From Labrenzia sp. THAF82 (GTDB taxonomy: Bacteria > Pseudomonadota > Alphaproteobacteria > Rhizobiales > Stappiaceae), in NCBI RefSeq assembly GCF_009363435.1, contig NZ_CP045354.1, forward strand, positions 4,988,501 through 5,052,500: 64,000 nt of DNA, read 5' to 3'. The notes beneath the pieces were generated by a model. It worked only from the letters and a program-made list of their open reading frames with translations. It ran no database searches and had not been told where the DNA came from. The translations under genes were made by a program, and so were the position numbers. Of this stretch, positions 54,820-63,621 are shown one piece after another (the first letter of the stretch is position 1; every line of letters begins with the position of its first letter).

Positions 54820-55446
54820 CTAAAGAATTCGGCCACACCAGATCGTGCCAAGCGAGCCGCCATGCGGGTCTTCACGAACCGGATCAAATCCACGCGCAGT
54901 CCAGAAATTCAAACCAGCTTGATTGGCTGCGCTTACACCTGCGTGCACTGCGCGGACACCCTTTTCCGTTGCGCTGGCCACCCAGGACGCCAGCAACTGA
55001 CTGCCGATCCCCCGTCCCTGCGCTTGAGGCAGCAAATTCATGTGAATATGCGCAGGATAGGCCAGCACAATATCACCTGGAACCGGTCGCGGATGGTGGA
55101 TAAAATTTATGCGCTTGTCATCTGGCGTCCACTTAGCCGGATCACCTTGCGGCTCAGCATACCGCTTACGCAACTCGGGCCACCAATTCATTTCCAAATG
55201 GTGCTCAAAAGATCGGCTGTCCGTCGCACCTGCCACATAACCTAAGACACCTTCTTCATCTTCAGCGACTAGACAGAGCGCGTCATCACCGAAAAGATAA
55301 GGGGCTGCATAGATCAACCCGATCAAGTCCGGGTCCTGATATAGGCTTGTCGCGTCTTTGCCCGCGTTTCCCGTTCGCAAACAGATCGAATTGACAGCGT
55401 TAGTGTCAGACTTCCTTGCAGCGCGGATCACAGCCAACTTGGTCAC
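54820..55446 (-). CDS. GNAT family acetyltransferase
   Basis: A 208-residue acetyltransferase; the QGRGIGSQLLASWV loop and AGVSAANQAGLNFWTARGF motif mark the CoA site. An HIHMNLLPQAQ stretch recalls the OGA-associated GNAT branch. It starts with GTG overlapping the stop of the upstream amine oxidoreductase (GTGA), so it is likely co-translated with it. Confidence 0.87.
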   Translation of the reverse strand: MTKLAVIRAARKSDTNAVNSICLRTGNAGKDATSLYQDPDLIGLIYAAPYLFGDDALCLVAEDEEGVLGYVAGATDSRSFEHHLEMNWWPELRKRYAEPQGDPAKWTPDDKRINFIHHPRPVPGDIVLAYPAHIHMNLLPQAQGRGIGSQLLASWVASATEKGVRAVHAGVSAANQAGLNFWTARGFDPVREDPHGGSLGTIWCGRIL

Positions 55447-56777
55447 CTGTCCTTCAAGCCGTAAAGCCAATACGCACCCTGTAGGTACAGTTTGCGGAGC
55501 GCTGGAATGGGAAACCTTGTGAAGGGTCTTTGCAGCGCGGCAGGCAAATCCTCCTGGCGCAGCTTTCCCGATATCAGCCCGGCAAGTTTCTCGCCCGAAA
55601 TTGACGCCATGGCGACGCCGCTGCCGTGCCAGCCCATGGCGGCGTAAACACCATCGAGACCCGGCACCTCTCCAACAAACGGCGTCAGGGTGCGCGCGAT
55701 GCAGATATGACCGTGCCAGCTGAACTCTGATCGAACATTCGCCCAGGAAGGGAACATAGTTTCGAAATCCGCGCGTGCGCGATTCTGCATGGCCTTTATC
55801 GAGGACGCATCTTCATTTATGCCGCCGCGTGTTCCAAACAAAAACCTTTTGTCGGGCAAGAGCCTGAAATAGTGAAGAAGTATCCGAGTATCGGCGGCCA
55901 TCGTGTCGGAGGTCCAGCCCTGTTCTGCCAACTCTGTTTCGCTTAAGGGTCGCGTGACCTGAATGGACGACATGACCGGCATCGTGCGCCCATGCAACCA
56001 AGCCGGGACGGTTTCATCTGAGTATCCATTGCCGGCGAGCACAACTTTCTTGGCGCGCACGAACCCGTTTTTTGTTTCAAGGCGCCAACGGTCGGTGTCC
56101 CGGTCAATTGAACCGACTGGCGTTTTGCCGAAAATTTTCCCCCCGGCTCTGCGCAACCGGTCAGCAAGCGCTTGTACGTAGGCCATCGGGTTCAGGGCGA
56201 AGCCGTATGGCACATGTAGTCCACCGTGAAATGACGGCCCGCCATAACCTTGTTCAAACAATTCTTCACGAGACAAAAATCTGGTTCTGATACCGAAATT
56301 GGCTTTCAGAAACTCAGCTTCGGACTTGAGGTCAGCAACGTCCTTCGCTCTGTGCGCCAATAACATCTCGCCCTTTGAATGACGGTCGGCATCAACACCC
56401 CAGCTGTCCAGACGCTGCGCAACAAGATTGATACCGGCCACCTGGAAGGCCAGAAACTTGCGCGCTTCTTCCAGACCGAACCTATTGACCAGCTGTCGTG
56501 CATCGAGTTTCGTGCCGCCAAGACAACAAAAACCGCCATTACGGCCCGACGCGCCAAAGCCGACATGTTCAGCTTCAAGAACACACACCGAGATCCCCAT
56601 TTCGGCGAGGCGCAAGGCAGCGCTCAGGCCTGCAAACCCGGCACCAATGACAGCAACGTCGAAGAGGGCATTGCCATGAAGTTTCCGGTCCTGTCTGGGT
56701 TGGGGGACGCTGACCTCCCAATAGCTTCCGAGTGTTCGGCGGTCATCTGTTTGAGCTGGGAAGGGTCTGATGTCCAT
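55443..56777 (-). CDS. FAD-dependent amine oxidoreductase (PuuB/OrdL-like)
   Basis: A 444-residue DAO-family flavoprotein. GAGFAGLSAALRLAE is the FAD loop, then VGFGASGRNGG, AYVQAL and a late YAAMGWHGSGVAMASISG FAD contact. The pattern resembles gamma-glutamylputrescine oxidase, which oxidises an amine with O2. It follows the neighbouring paralogue by one base, so both are probably expressed together. Substrate may be a polyamine derivative; not certain. Confidence 0.88.
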   Translation of the reverse strand: MDIRPFPAQTDDRRTLGSYWEVSVPQPRQDRKLHGNALFDVAVIGAGFAGLSAALRLAEMGISVCVLEAEHVGFGASGRNGGFCCLGGTKLDARQLVNRFGLEEARKFLAFQVAGINLVAQRLDSWGVDADRHSKGEMLLAHRAKDVADLKSEAEFLKANFGIRTRFLSREELFEQGYGGPSFHGGLHVPYGFALNPMAYVQALADRLRRAGGKIFGKTPVGSIDRDTDRWRLETKNGFVRAKKVVLAGNGYSDETVPAWLHGRTMPVMSSIQVTRPLSETELAEQGWTSDTMAADTRILLHYFRLLPDKRFLFGTRGGINEDASSIKAMQNRARADFETMFPSWANVRSEFSWHGHICIARTLTPFVGEVPGLDGVYAAMGWHGSGVAMASISGEKLAGLISGKLRQEDLPAALQRPFTRFPIPALRKLYLQGAYWLYGLKDR

Positions 56778-56778
56778 T

Positions 56779-58104
56779 TCAAATACCCAGTCTGTCGCGC
56801 AATGAAAACCAGGTCATGGCTAGAACAAGTAACGGAAAGCGAAGCTTGTCGCCTCCCGGAAACGCGGGAACATCAAGCTTTTCAAATACGTCAAAACGTC
56901 CTGAAATACCGCTGACGGCTTCCGCAAGGATCTGACCGCCAAGCGTTGCCATCGCAACGCCGTGCCCGGAATAGCCTGAGGCGGTGAACATGTTCGGCGC
57001 CAGCCGGGCAAAATAAGGCATCCGCTTCGGTGTGATTGCGAGTGTGCCACCCCAACCATAATCAATGCCGACATCCTCAAGCTGAGGAAAAATCTCGAGC
57101 ATGGGTGCGCGTACGAACGATTTGATGTCCGTTGGGAAATGGTAGCCGTAGTTTTCGCCTCCGCCGAACAGAAGACGTTTGTCGCTGGACAGACGAAAAT
57201 AGTTGATGACGAACTTGCTGTCGGCAACGGCAAGGTTGCCGCGAATGATCTGTTCAGCCTCCGTGGCCGCCAAGGGCTCGGTTGCGATGATGAAGTTATT
57301 GATCGGCATCACGTGAGCTGCCGTCTTGCGCTCAAGACGGCCGAGATAACCATTGCAAGCCAGAATGACATTGTCCGCGCGTAGTTCGCCGCGCTCTGTT
57401 TTAACCAGTACGCGCGGTTGTCCGCTGCTTTCAATTTCTGTCACTCTGGTTTCTTCAAAAAGAACTGCCCCTGCAGCCTCTGCGGCACGGGCCAGTCCGA
57501 GCGCAAAATTCAAAGGGTGAAGGTGACCCGCACCCTGATCGAGTGTGCCGCCAAAATATTTTGGGCTGCCGACATGCTCTCCGATTTCCTCAGGACCAAT
57601 GTACCGGATGTCCTCGTAGCCATATTGGAAACGGAGATGCTCGACATAGTCCCGGCTCTCCTCAAGGAAGCTCTTGCGGTGATCCGCGTGCAAAATACCC
57701 GGCGCGTAGTCGCAGGCGATCTGGTGGCGCACGATCAGCTGCTTCACAAGCGCCTTGGACTCCTCGGCCAGATCCCATAGCAATCGGGCGTGAGACTTTC
57801 CGTGTCGGGCTTCCAGAACAGTCTGCTCGACACGTTGTCCGGACCCGACTTGTCCACCATTGCGGCCTGAGGCCCCCCACCCGACGCGGTTGGCCTCCAG
57901 TAACATCACCTTTTGTCCGCGCTCGGCGAGATGAAGAGCAGCGGACAGACCAGTATAACCGCCACCAATCACACAGACGTCGCAAGTGCGCGCGCCTTCC
58001 AGCGGTGCATGTGATGTCTGCCTGTTGGCTGTTGCCGCGTAGTAGGAAGGCGCATGCTTGCCAGGGTCGTCATTTGCCGTCAGGAGGTCGAGCGCTGTCA
58101 GCAT
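56779..58104 (-). CDS. FAD-dependent amine oxidoreductase (PuuB/OrdL-like)
   Basis: A 441-residue paralogue of the next gene, with GGGYTGLSAALHLAE at the FAD loop, WGASGRNGGQVGSGQR and the closing ASGYSGHGVAMATLGG. The similarity to PuuB is plain, and tandem duplicates of this family are often found in amine catabolism. I use the ATG at 58104; a TTG at 58152 adds 16 residues. It starts the FAD-FAD-GNAT run. Confidence 0.89.
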   Translation of the reverse strand: MLTALDLLTANDDPGKHAPSYYAATANRQTSHAPLEGARTCDVCVIGGGYTGLSAALHLAERGQKVMLLEANRVGWGASGRNGGQVGSGQRVEQTVLEARHGKSHARLLWDLAEESKALVKQLIVRHQIACDYAPGILHADHRKSFLEESRDYVEHLRFQYGYEDIRYIGPEEIGEHVGSPKYFGGTLDQGAGHLHPLNFALGLARAAEAAGAVLFEETRVTEIESSGQPRVLVKTERGELRADNVILACNGYLGRLERKTAAHVMPINNFIIATEPLAATEAEQIIRGNLAVADSKFVINYFRLSSDKRLLFGGGENYGYHFPTDIKSFVRAPMLEIFPQLEDVGIDYGWGGTLAITPKRMPYFARLAPNMFTASGYSGHGVAMATLGGQILAEAVSGISGRFDVFEKLDVPAFPGGDKLRFPLLVLAMTWFSLRDRLGI

Positions 58105-58303
58105 GTCCGAACGCAGGCTCCTCTTGAATACGGGTTGGTTGTAGCGCCTCAACTTACGTCAACATCTCTCGTTCAGCGACCATTTTCAAGATGAAATAGA
58201 GGTAGTCGGCTCAGGTTTTGCTTGATTTTGCAAGCTCTTGAGGCTCCCTTAACGACATACGGGCGACGCCCGTTGCGTTTTAATCCAAAGGAAAGGCAAA
58301 ACT

Positions 58304-58534
58304 GTGCTTGGACCTGTTGAGCATCCCTGGTTTGATCCACTCTGGAGAAGGATCCTGCTGGTTCTCTTTTGCGGAGCCTGGGCCGGAATGGAATATTATC
58401 TTGGGAACATAACCTGGGTCTATATTATCGGTGCGATCACTGGTTATGCAGCTTGGGCTTATCTGATCGGATACAAGGGCCCGGATGATCCCTCGCGCAA
58501 AACACGACCGCGTATGGATGATAACGACGGGTAG
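58304..58534 (+). CDS. DUF3329-type small membrane protein
   Basis: A 76-residue protein with two helices (about 16-34 and 38-57) and the start EHPWFDPLWRRILLVL, typical of short alphaproteobacterial DUF3329 proteins. GTG start with AAAGGAAAGG in front. Function unknown. A GC-rich hairpin (58259-58273) lies in its leader. Followed closely by the cis/trans isomerase gene. Confidence 0.75.
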   Translation: MLGPVEHPWFDPLWRRILLVLFCGAWAGMEYYLGNITWVYIIGAITGYAAWAYLIGYKGPDDPSRKTRPRMDDNDG

Positions 58535-58541
58535 TCCCCAG

Positions 58542-60911
58542 ATGATCGAGATCTGTTTCCGTTACCTGAACGCATTAATTCCGAAGTTTGTGGTTCTGGT
58601 TGCGTTTCCAATGGTAATCCCGCTTGCAGGAGCACTGGCCCAGGGACAACAGACAAGTACGTCGCAAATTGCCATTCAGGATGTTTTGAACAAGCGCTGT
58701 GTTGTCTGCCACGGCTGCTATGACGCGCCATGCCAGCTCAAGCTTTCCTCTCCTGACGGCTGGGTTAGAGGAGCGAGCAAAACAAAGGTCTATGATTCAA
58801 CACGGCTTGACGATGCCCCCATGACGCGCCTCGGGGTTGATGCAAGGGCCGTTCCCGAATGGCGGCAAAAGGACTTCTTTGCTGTCGCAGATAGCAACAA
58901 AGGGCCGTCGGTTCTTGAACAATTGCTGCGCGCGGGACGCAACAACGATTTTACGCTCGGTGCAGCCTTGCCCGATCGACTGAACATCAGCCCGCTTCGA
59001 AAGAACAGCTGTCCGATGCCGTCAGAAATTGGCGACTATCTGGATGACCACCCCTTGGGCGGAATGCCGTTTGCAACAGCTCCCCTCCCGGAAGCGGACT
59101 ATCAAAGGCTGCTCTCATGGGCGATGGATGGTGCGCCGTCAGACGAGACAGCAACTGTCCTGCCAAAAACAACACTCGATCACATCGAAACGATCGAGTC
59201 CTTCCTGAACAATGGGCAACTGAAGTCAAAACTGTCCGCTCGCTATATCTATGAGCACCTTTTTCTGGCTCACCTGCATCTGGAAGGCGACACGTCGAGG
59301 ACTTTCTTTCGACTTATCCGTTCACGGACGCCTGCTGGAGAACCACCGGACGAAATTGCATCGCGGCGACCATTTGACGATCCAGGTGGTGACTTCTCCT
59401 ACAGGCTCGTTCCTCTCAATGACACGATCCTCCACAAGGAGCACATCGTTTACGAAATCGGTCCAAAGCGTTTGGAGCGCTATAGAGATCTTTTCCTTGA
59501 AAGCGATTGGGAAATTGACGCGCTTCCGCCTTATTCGATCGATGCAGGTGGAAATCCGCTGTCCACTTTCCGGGCCATTCCAGCCCGCAGTCGCTATCAG
59601 TTTCTGCTCGACGATGCACTTTACTTCGTCCGGTCCTTCATTCGTGGTCCGGTCTGCTACGGCCAGGTTGCTGTCAATGTCATCGAGGACCGGTTCTGGG
59701 TGGCTTTTCTCGCCCCGGATGCGGACCTGTCGGTAACCGATCCCGCCTATCTTGACGAAGCCATTCCGATCCTTGAACTGCCGCTTGCTAAGGTTGAAGG
59801 CAAGATCTCGGACCGATTGAAAAGCTTCCTCACGCTCGGCCCTATCAAGTACCAGGAATTGCGCCAAGCCCACTACGCGGCAAAGGCTGCGCAAAATGGT
59901 GGGCCAACCTATCAGGACATCTGGGACGGTGACGGAAACAACATCGATGCCCGGTTGACCGTTTTTAGAAACTTCTCCTCCGCGTCTGTCGTTCCCGGGT
60001 TTAGCGGTGCCGTTCCGGAAACTGCCTGGGTGATCGATTTTCCGCTTTTTGAACGGATCTATTACAATCTGGTGGCAGGCTTTGATGTCTTCGGCAATGT
60101 CGAACATCAGCTGACAACGCGGATCTATATGGACGGCCTGCGCCGTGAAGGAGAGCGTAATTTTCTGGCGTTTCTGCCCCGCGACCTGCGTGATCCCCTT
60201 CATGAGAGTTGGTATCAGGGTCCCCTGGTTTCGCTGGTAGACCGATGGAAGGAACGCAAGCTTGATACCACTTCACCGACGGGAATTGGCTTTCAAACAG
60301 GTCAGCCCAAGAGCGAATTCCTGACCGAGCTTTTGAAGATCGAACCGCGACTCTGGCCCGTTACTGATCCAATCAACCGGTGTTCAGCCGATCAATGTGC
60401 CACGAACGAGACAATCGAGGGTCGATTGCGCCCACTTGCCGCGACCCCGGCCCCTTTTGCCAAATTTCTACCGGACATCGCATTGTTGCTGGTGGAAACG
60501 GATGCCGCAACGAAGGTCTTCACGCTTGTTCATGACAAGGCCCACAGCAATGTCGCATTTATTTTTAATGAGGATCTTCGCAGGGACCCTGAAAATGACA
60601 GCCTGACCGTTCTTCCGGGCCAGTTCAGCAGCTATCCGAATTTCATCTTCAAGGTGCCAGACACCAAAGTGTCTGCCTTCGTGGATGCCGTTAAGGGCAT
60701 TCGAACGCAACGGGAATATTTAAGCGTTGTTGAGCGGTTCGGCATCCGGCGCACCGACCCGGATTTCTGGAGCATGCTTGATCTGGCCCAGGCAAGCCTT
60801 AATGCCCAGGACACTCTTCAAGCCGGCCTGCTGGATATCAACCGCTACCGCGATCCCAAACCGCTTGACCCGATCGAACGGCTTTTCGAATACACCTTTT
60901 CCGTTGACTGA
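58542..60911 (+). CDS. cti: Fatty acid cis/trans isomerase
   Basis: A 789-residue periplasmic protein: a signal segment (residues ~12-35), then CVVCH (53-57), the c-type heme site of the Cti family, and a long domain to the end. Cti converts cis to trans double bonds in membrane fatty acids, stiffening membranes under solvent or heat stress; it was first described in Pseudomonas and Vibrio. The ATG at 58542 has a poor ribosome site. It follows the DUF3329 gene by seven bases, so the two may be coupled. Confidence 0.92.
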   Translation: MIEICFRYLNALIPKFVVLVAFPMVIPLAGALAQGQQTSTSQIAIQDVLNKRCVVCHGCYDAPCQLKLSSPDGWVRGASKTKVYDSTRLDDAPMTRLGVDARAVPEWRQKDFFAVADSNKGPSVLEQLLRAGRNNDFTLGAALPDRLNISPLRKNSCPMPSEIGDYLDDHPLGGMPFATAPLPEADYQRLLSWAMDGAPSDETATVLPKTTLDHIETIESFLNNGQLKSKLSARYIYEHLFLAHLHLEGDTSRTFFRLIRSRTPAGEPPDEIASRRPFDDPGGDFSYRLVPLNDTILHKEHIVYEIGPKRLERYRDLFLESDWEIDALPPYSIDAGGNPLSTFRAIPARSRYQFLLDDALYFVRSFIRGPVCYGQVAVNVIEDRFWVAFLAPDADLSVTDPAYLDEAIPILELPLAKVEGKISDRLKSFLTLGPIKYQELRQAHYAAKAAQNGGPTYQDIWDGDGNNIDARLTVFRNFSSASVVPGFSGAVPETAWVIDFPLFERIYYNLVAGFDVFGNVEHQLTTRIYMDGLRREGERNFLAFLPRDLRDPLHESWYQGPLVSLVDRWKERKLDTTSPTGIGFQTGQPKSEFLTELLKIEPRLWPVTDPINRCSADQCATNETIEGRLRPLAATPAPFAKFLPDIALLLVETDAATKVFTLVHDKAHSNVAFIFNEDLRRDPENDSLTVLPGQFSSYPNFIFKVPDTKVSAFVDAVKGIRTQREYLSVVERFGIRRTDPDFWSMLDLAQASLNAQDTLQAGLLDINRYRDPKPLDPIERLFEYTFSVD

Positions 60912-60934
60912 CACCGCCTCCTGAAAGAACCCGA

Positions 60935-61822
60935 CTACGGATGGCGAAGTTCGTCGATCATCCAGACGCAAAAGTTCTGAGCTGCCGGCGCAAGGGCCTT
61001 CCGAGGTCTGGATGTGACCAGATAATAACTGTGGCGGCTGTTGATGCGCCGGTCGCAGGACCGGACCAGCCGCCCCGCATCAAGATAAGGCTGTGCAAGC
61101 GATTCCAGAACAAGTGCATGACCGTGTCCCAACGCGGCGAGTTCAAGAGCTGACAGCGTCTGATCGACCTGGAGGCCATTGCGCGATGGCACCTCATGCC
61201 CATAGCCGCGAAAGAAACTCTCCCAGGTATCGATAACCCCCATGATGTCGAGCCGAGGTGCAGCACCCAGAGCTTCAAGGTCATGCTTTGTTGCAGGCAG
61301 TCCCAAGTCAGGATGGCAAACGGGAATGATCGGGTCGTTCTGCAGAAATTCCACAATGCCATCGGTCCAGGTGCCATCGCCGAAACGGATATCGATATCG
61401 AACAGTTCAGGATTGAGCGTTTCAGCCCAAGACGCTGAAATCATCTGGAGATCAACGTCAGGATGAAGCTCCTGAAATCGCCTGATACGCGGGATCATCC
61501 AGAGCTGACCAAAACTGTTGAGGCATCGGAACCGGACCGGTTGCCTATTGCGATCGCCGAATACAGAGACAGTCGCAATGGAGAGATCCGAGAAGGCCTT
61601 TTCGACTGTGGGCAGATAGGTTTGACCCAATCGGGTCAGCACAAGAGTTCGGTGCAGCCTCTCAAACAGCGGATAGCCAAGCTGCTGTTCAAGCTGGCGT
61701 ACCTGATAACTGATCGCGGCCGGTGTGATCAGCAATTCTTCCGCGGCACGCGTGAAATTGCCAAGACGTGCGCTTGCCTCAAAAGCCCGTAACCAGGACA
61801 GTGGCGGAAGGTCATACGGCAT
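60935..61822 (-). CDS. LysR family regulator (GcvA-like)
   Basis: A 295-residue regulator: N-terminal LysR helix-turn-helix (FTRAAEELLITPAAISYQVRQLE) and a two-lobed effector-binding domain. The SWLRAFEASARLGNF opening is the GcvA-type. It is convergent with cti and divergent from the GMC/aldehyde dehydrogenase pair, which it probably activates. Intergenic space 61823-62007 is A/T-rich. Confidence 0.92.
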   Translation of the reverse strand: MPYDLPPLSWLRAFEASARLGNFTRAAEELLITPAAISYQVRQLEQQLGYPLFERLHRTLVLTRLGQTYLPTVEKAFSDLSIATVSVFGDRNRQPVRFRCLNSFGQLWMIPRIRRFQELHPDVDLQMISASWAETLNPELFDIDIRFGDGTWTDGIVEFLQNDPIIPVCHPDLGLPATKHDLEALGAAPRLDIMGVIDTWESFFRGYGHEVPSRNGLQVDQTLSALELAALGHGHALVLESLAQPYLDAGRLVRSCDRRINSRHSYYLVTSRPRKALAPAAQNFCVWMIDELRHP

Positions 61823-62007
61823 ATGAGTATTCCGTTTTTTGTTGCTCTTCCAAGAGAAAAGGATCCAACAAGCTAAGGAGCGGGCTCGTCCGCAGACCCG
61901 TTTTCTTACAAATTTTTTCGAAGTTACACCAAATAATTTTTCGCTTCATATTTTTTATCTGCTCGACGAAATTTGTTGAACGTGCGAACAATCCAACGGC
62001 GCATTGC

Positions 62008-63621
62008 ATGGAAATGGTTGACTTCATCATTGTCGGGGCGGGTTCCGCCGGATGCATTTTGGCCGAACGCCTGAGCGCGGATCCCAACATCTCCGTGCTT
62101 TTGCTCGAGGCTGGTGGTTCGGACGCATCTCCGTGGGTTTCGATACCTCTTGGCTACGGCAAGCTGAACGGAGATGCCAAACGCACCTGGCAATATCAGA
62201 CAGAACCTGACGGGGGCCTGGACGGACGCAGTGGTTGCTGGCCACGAGGGCGCATTGTCGGTGGATCAGGCTCGATAAATGCCATGGTCTATTGCCGTGG
62301 CTTGCCAGGTGACTTTGAAGACTGGAAAACAGCAGGCGCGCATGGATGGGGATGGCAAAGCGTCAAACCGGTCTTCGAAAAGCTCGAAACAAAAGTGTCG
62401 GCGGATGGAAGGGAAAATGGCGACGGCCCCATAAGAGTGCAAAACGTCACCGATCAGATCCACAGCATCAACCGCCATTTTCGTGCTGCGGTCCAGGAGA
62501 CGGGATTGCCCTGGACTGAGGATTTGAACGGCGACAATCCGGAAGGTGGCGGTGTTTATCAGATCAACACCAGCAACGGACGGCGCTGCTCTTCAGCGCG
62601 GGCCTTCCTGCACCCTGCCCTGAAACGCCGAAACCTTAGTCTGCGCACCAAGGCACTGGTCAAGCGGGTTCTCTTTGAAAACGCGAAAGCCATTGGCATT
62701 GAACTGCGTGATGGCCTTCAACTTTTTGCACGACGAGAAGTGATCCTGGCTGCCGGAGCAATCGGCTCACCGCAGCTTCTGCAGGTTTCCGGTGTCGGCC
62801 CGGGCAATCTGCTGCGCGAATTCGGCATTCCGATCATCCAGGCCAATGACAATGTCGGTGGCAATCTGCAGGATCACCTGTCAACGAAATTCACATTCCG
62901 CGCCAAGGAGCCGACGCTGAACGCCGTGCTGCGTCCGGCAATCGGTCGGACACTCGCGGCAATTCAATATGCCTTGACGCGCAAGGGCCCTTTGTCGCTT
63001 TCAGTCAACCAGTGCGGCGGATTCTTCCGATCAAGACGTGAATTGAGCCGGCCAGACCAGCAACTTTATTTCAACCCGATCAGCTATCAGTTGACGGCTG
63101 ACAAGGATCAGACCCGGCTGGCAATCGATCCGTTCAACGGTTTCATCATCTGCGCGCAGCCGACTCGCCCGACCAGTCGGGGGCGTATTGCTATCAAGAG
63201 CGCTGACGCCACAGTTGCACCTGTCATTCAACCGAATTCGCTTTCAACCGAAGAAGACCGCCTGGCCGTGATCGCCGGGGGCAGGCTCTGCCAGAATCTG
63301 ATGGCAAGCAAAGCCTTGAGCGGGCTTGTCGAAGGGCCTGTTGCACCTGATCTCGGCAAGCTCGATGACGAAGGAATTCTTGCTGATTTCAAGTCTCGTG
63401 CGAGCACCGTCTACCACCCGGTTTCCACGTGCCGGATGGGAGAAAACGTTGGATCGAGCGTCGTCGACAGCCGCCTGAGGGTTCATGGAGTGCAGCGGCT
63501 GCGTGTCGTTGATGCTTCGGCCTTTCCGAATATCACCTCGGGCAACACAAACGCCCCGACCATGATGCTGGCCCTGAAGGGGGCCGATCTCATTCTTGAA
63601 GATCAGAAGAGAGCTATTTGA
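62008..63621 (+). CDS. GMC family oxidoreductase (choline dehydrogenase-like)
   Basis: A 537-residue FAD alcohol dehydrogenase. FIIVGAGSAGCILAERLS binds FAD; RGRIVGGSGSINAMVYCRG is GMC signature 1; GAIGSPQLLQVSGVGP is signature 2; VYHPVSTCRMG carries the catalytic histidine. It resembles BetA and AlkJ, but a BetI neighbour is lacking, so choline is not assured. Start is the ATG at 62008 (or the ATG two codons on). The stop overlaps the next ATG (TGATG). Confidence 0.92.
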   Translation: MEMVDFIIVGAGSAGCILAERLSADPNISVLLLEAGGSDASPWVSIPLGYGKLNGDAKRTWQYQTEPDGGLDGRSGCWPRGRIVGGSGSINAMVYCRGLPGDFEDWKTAGAHGWGWQSVKPVFEKLETKVSADGRENGDGPIRVQNVTDQIHSINRHFRAAVQETGLPWTEDLNGDNPEGGGVYQINTSNGRRCSSARAFLHPALKRRNLSLRTKALVKRVLFENAKAIGIELRDGLQLFARREVILAAGAIGSPQLLQVSGVGPGNLLREFGIPIIQANDNVGGNLQDHLSTKFTFRAKEPTLNAVLRPAIGRTLAAIQYALTRKGPLSLSVNQCGGFFRSRRELSRPDQQLYFNPISYQLTADKDQTRLAIDPFNGFIICAQPTRPTSRGRIAIKSADATVAPVIQPNSLSTEEDRLAVIAGGRLCQNLMASKALSGLVEGPVAPDLGKLDDEGILADFKSRASTVYHPVSTCRMGENVGSSVVDSRLRVHGVQRLRVVDASAFPNITSGNTNAPTMMLALKGADLILEDQKRAI

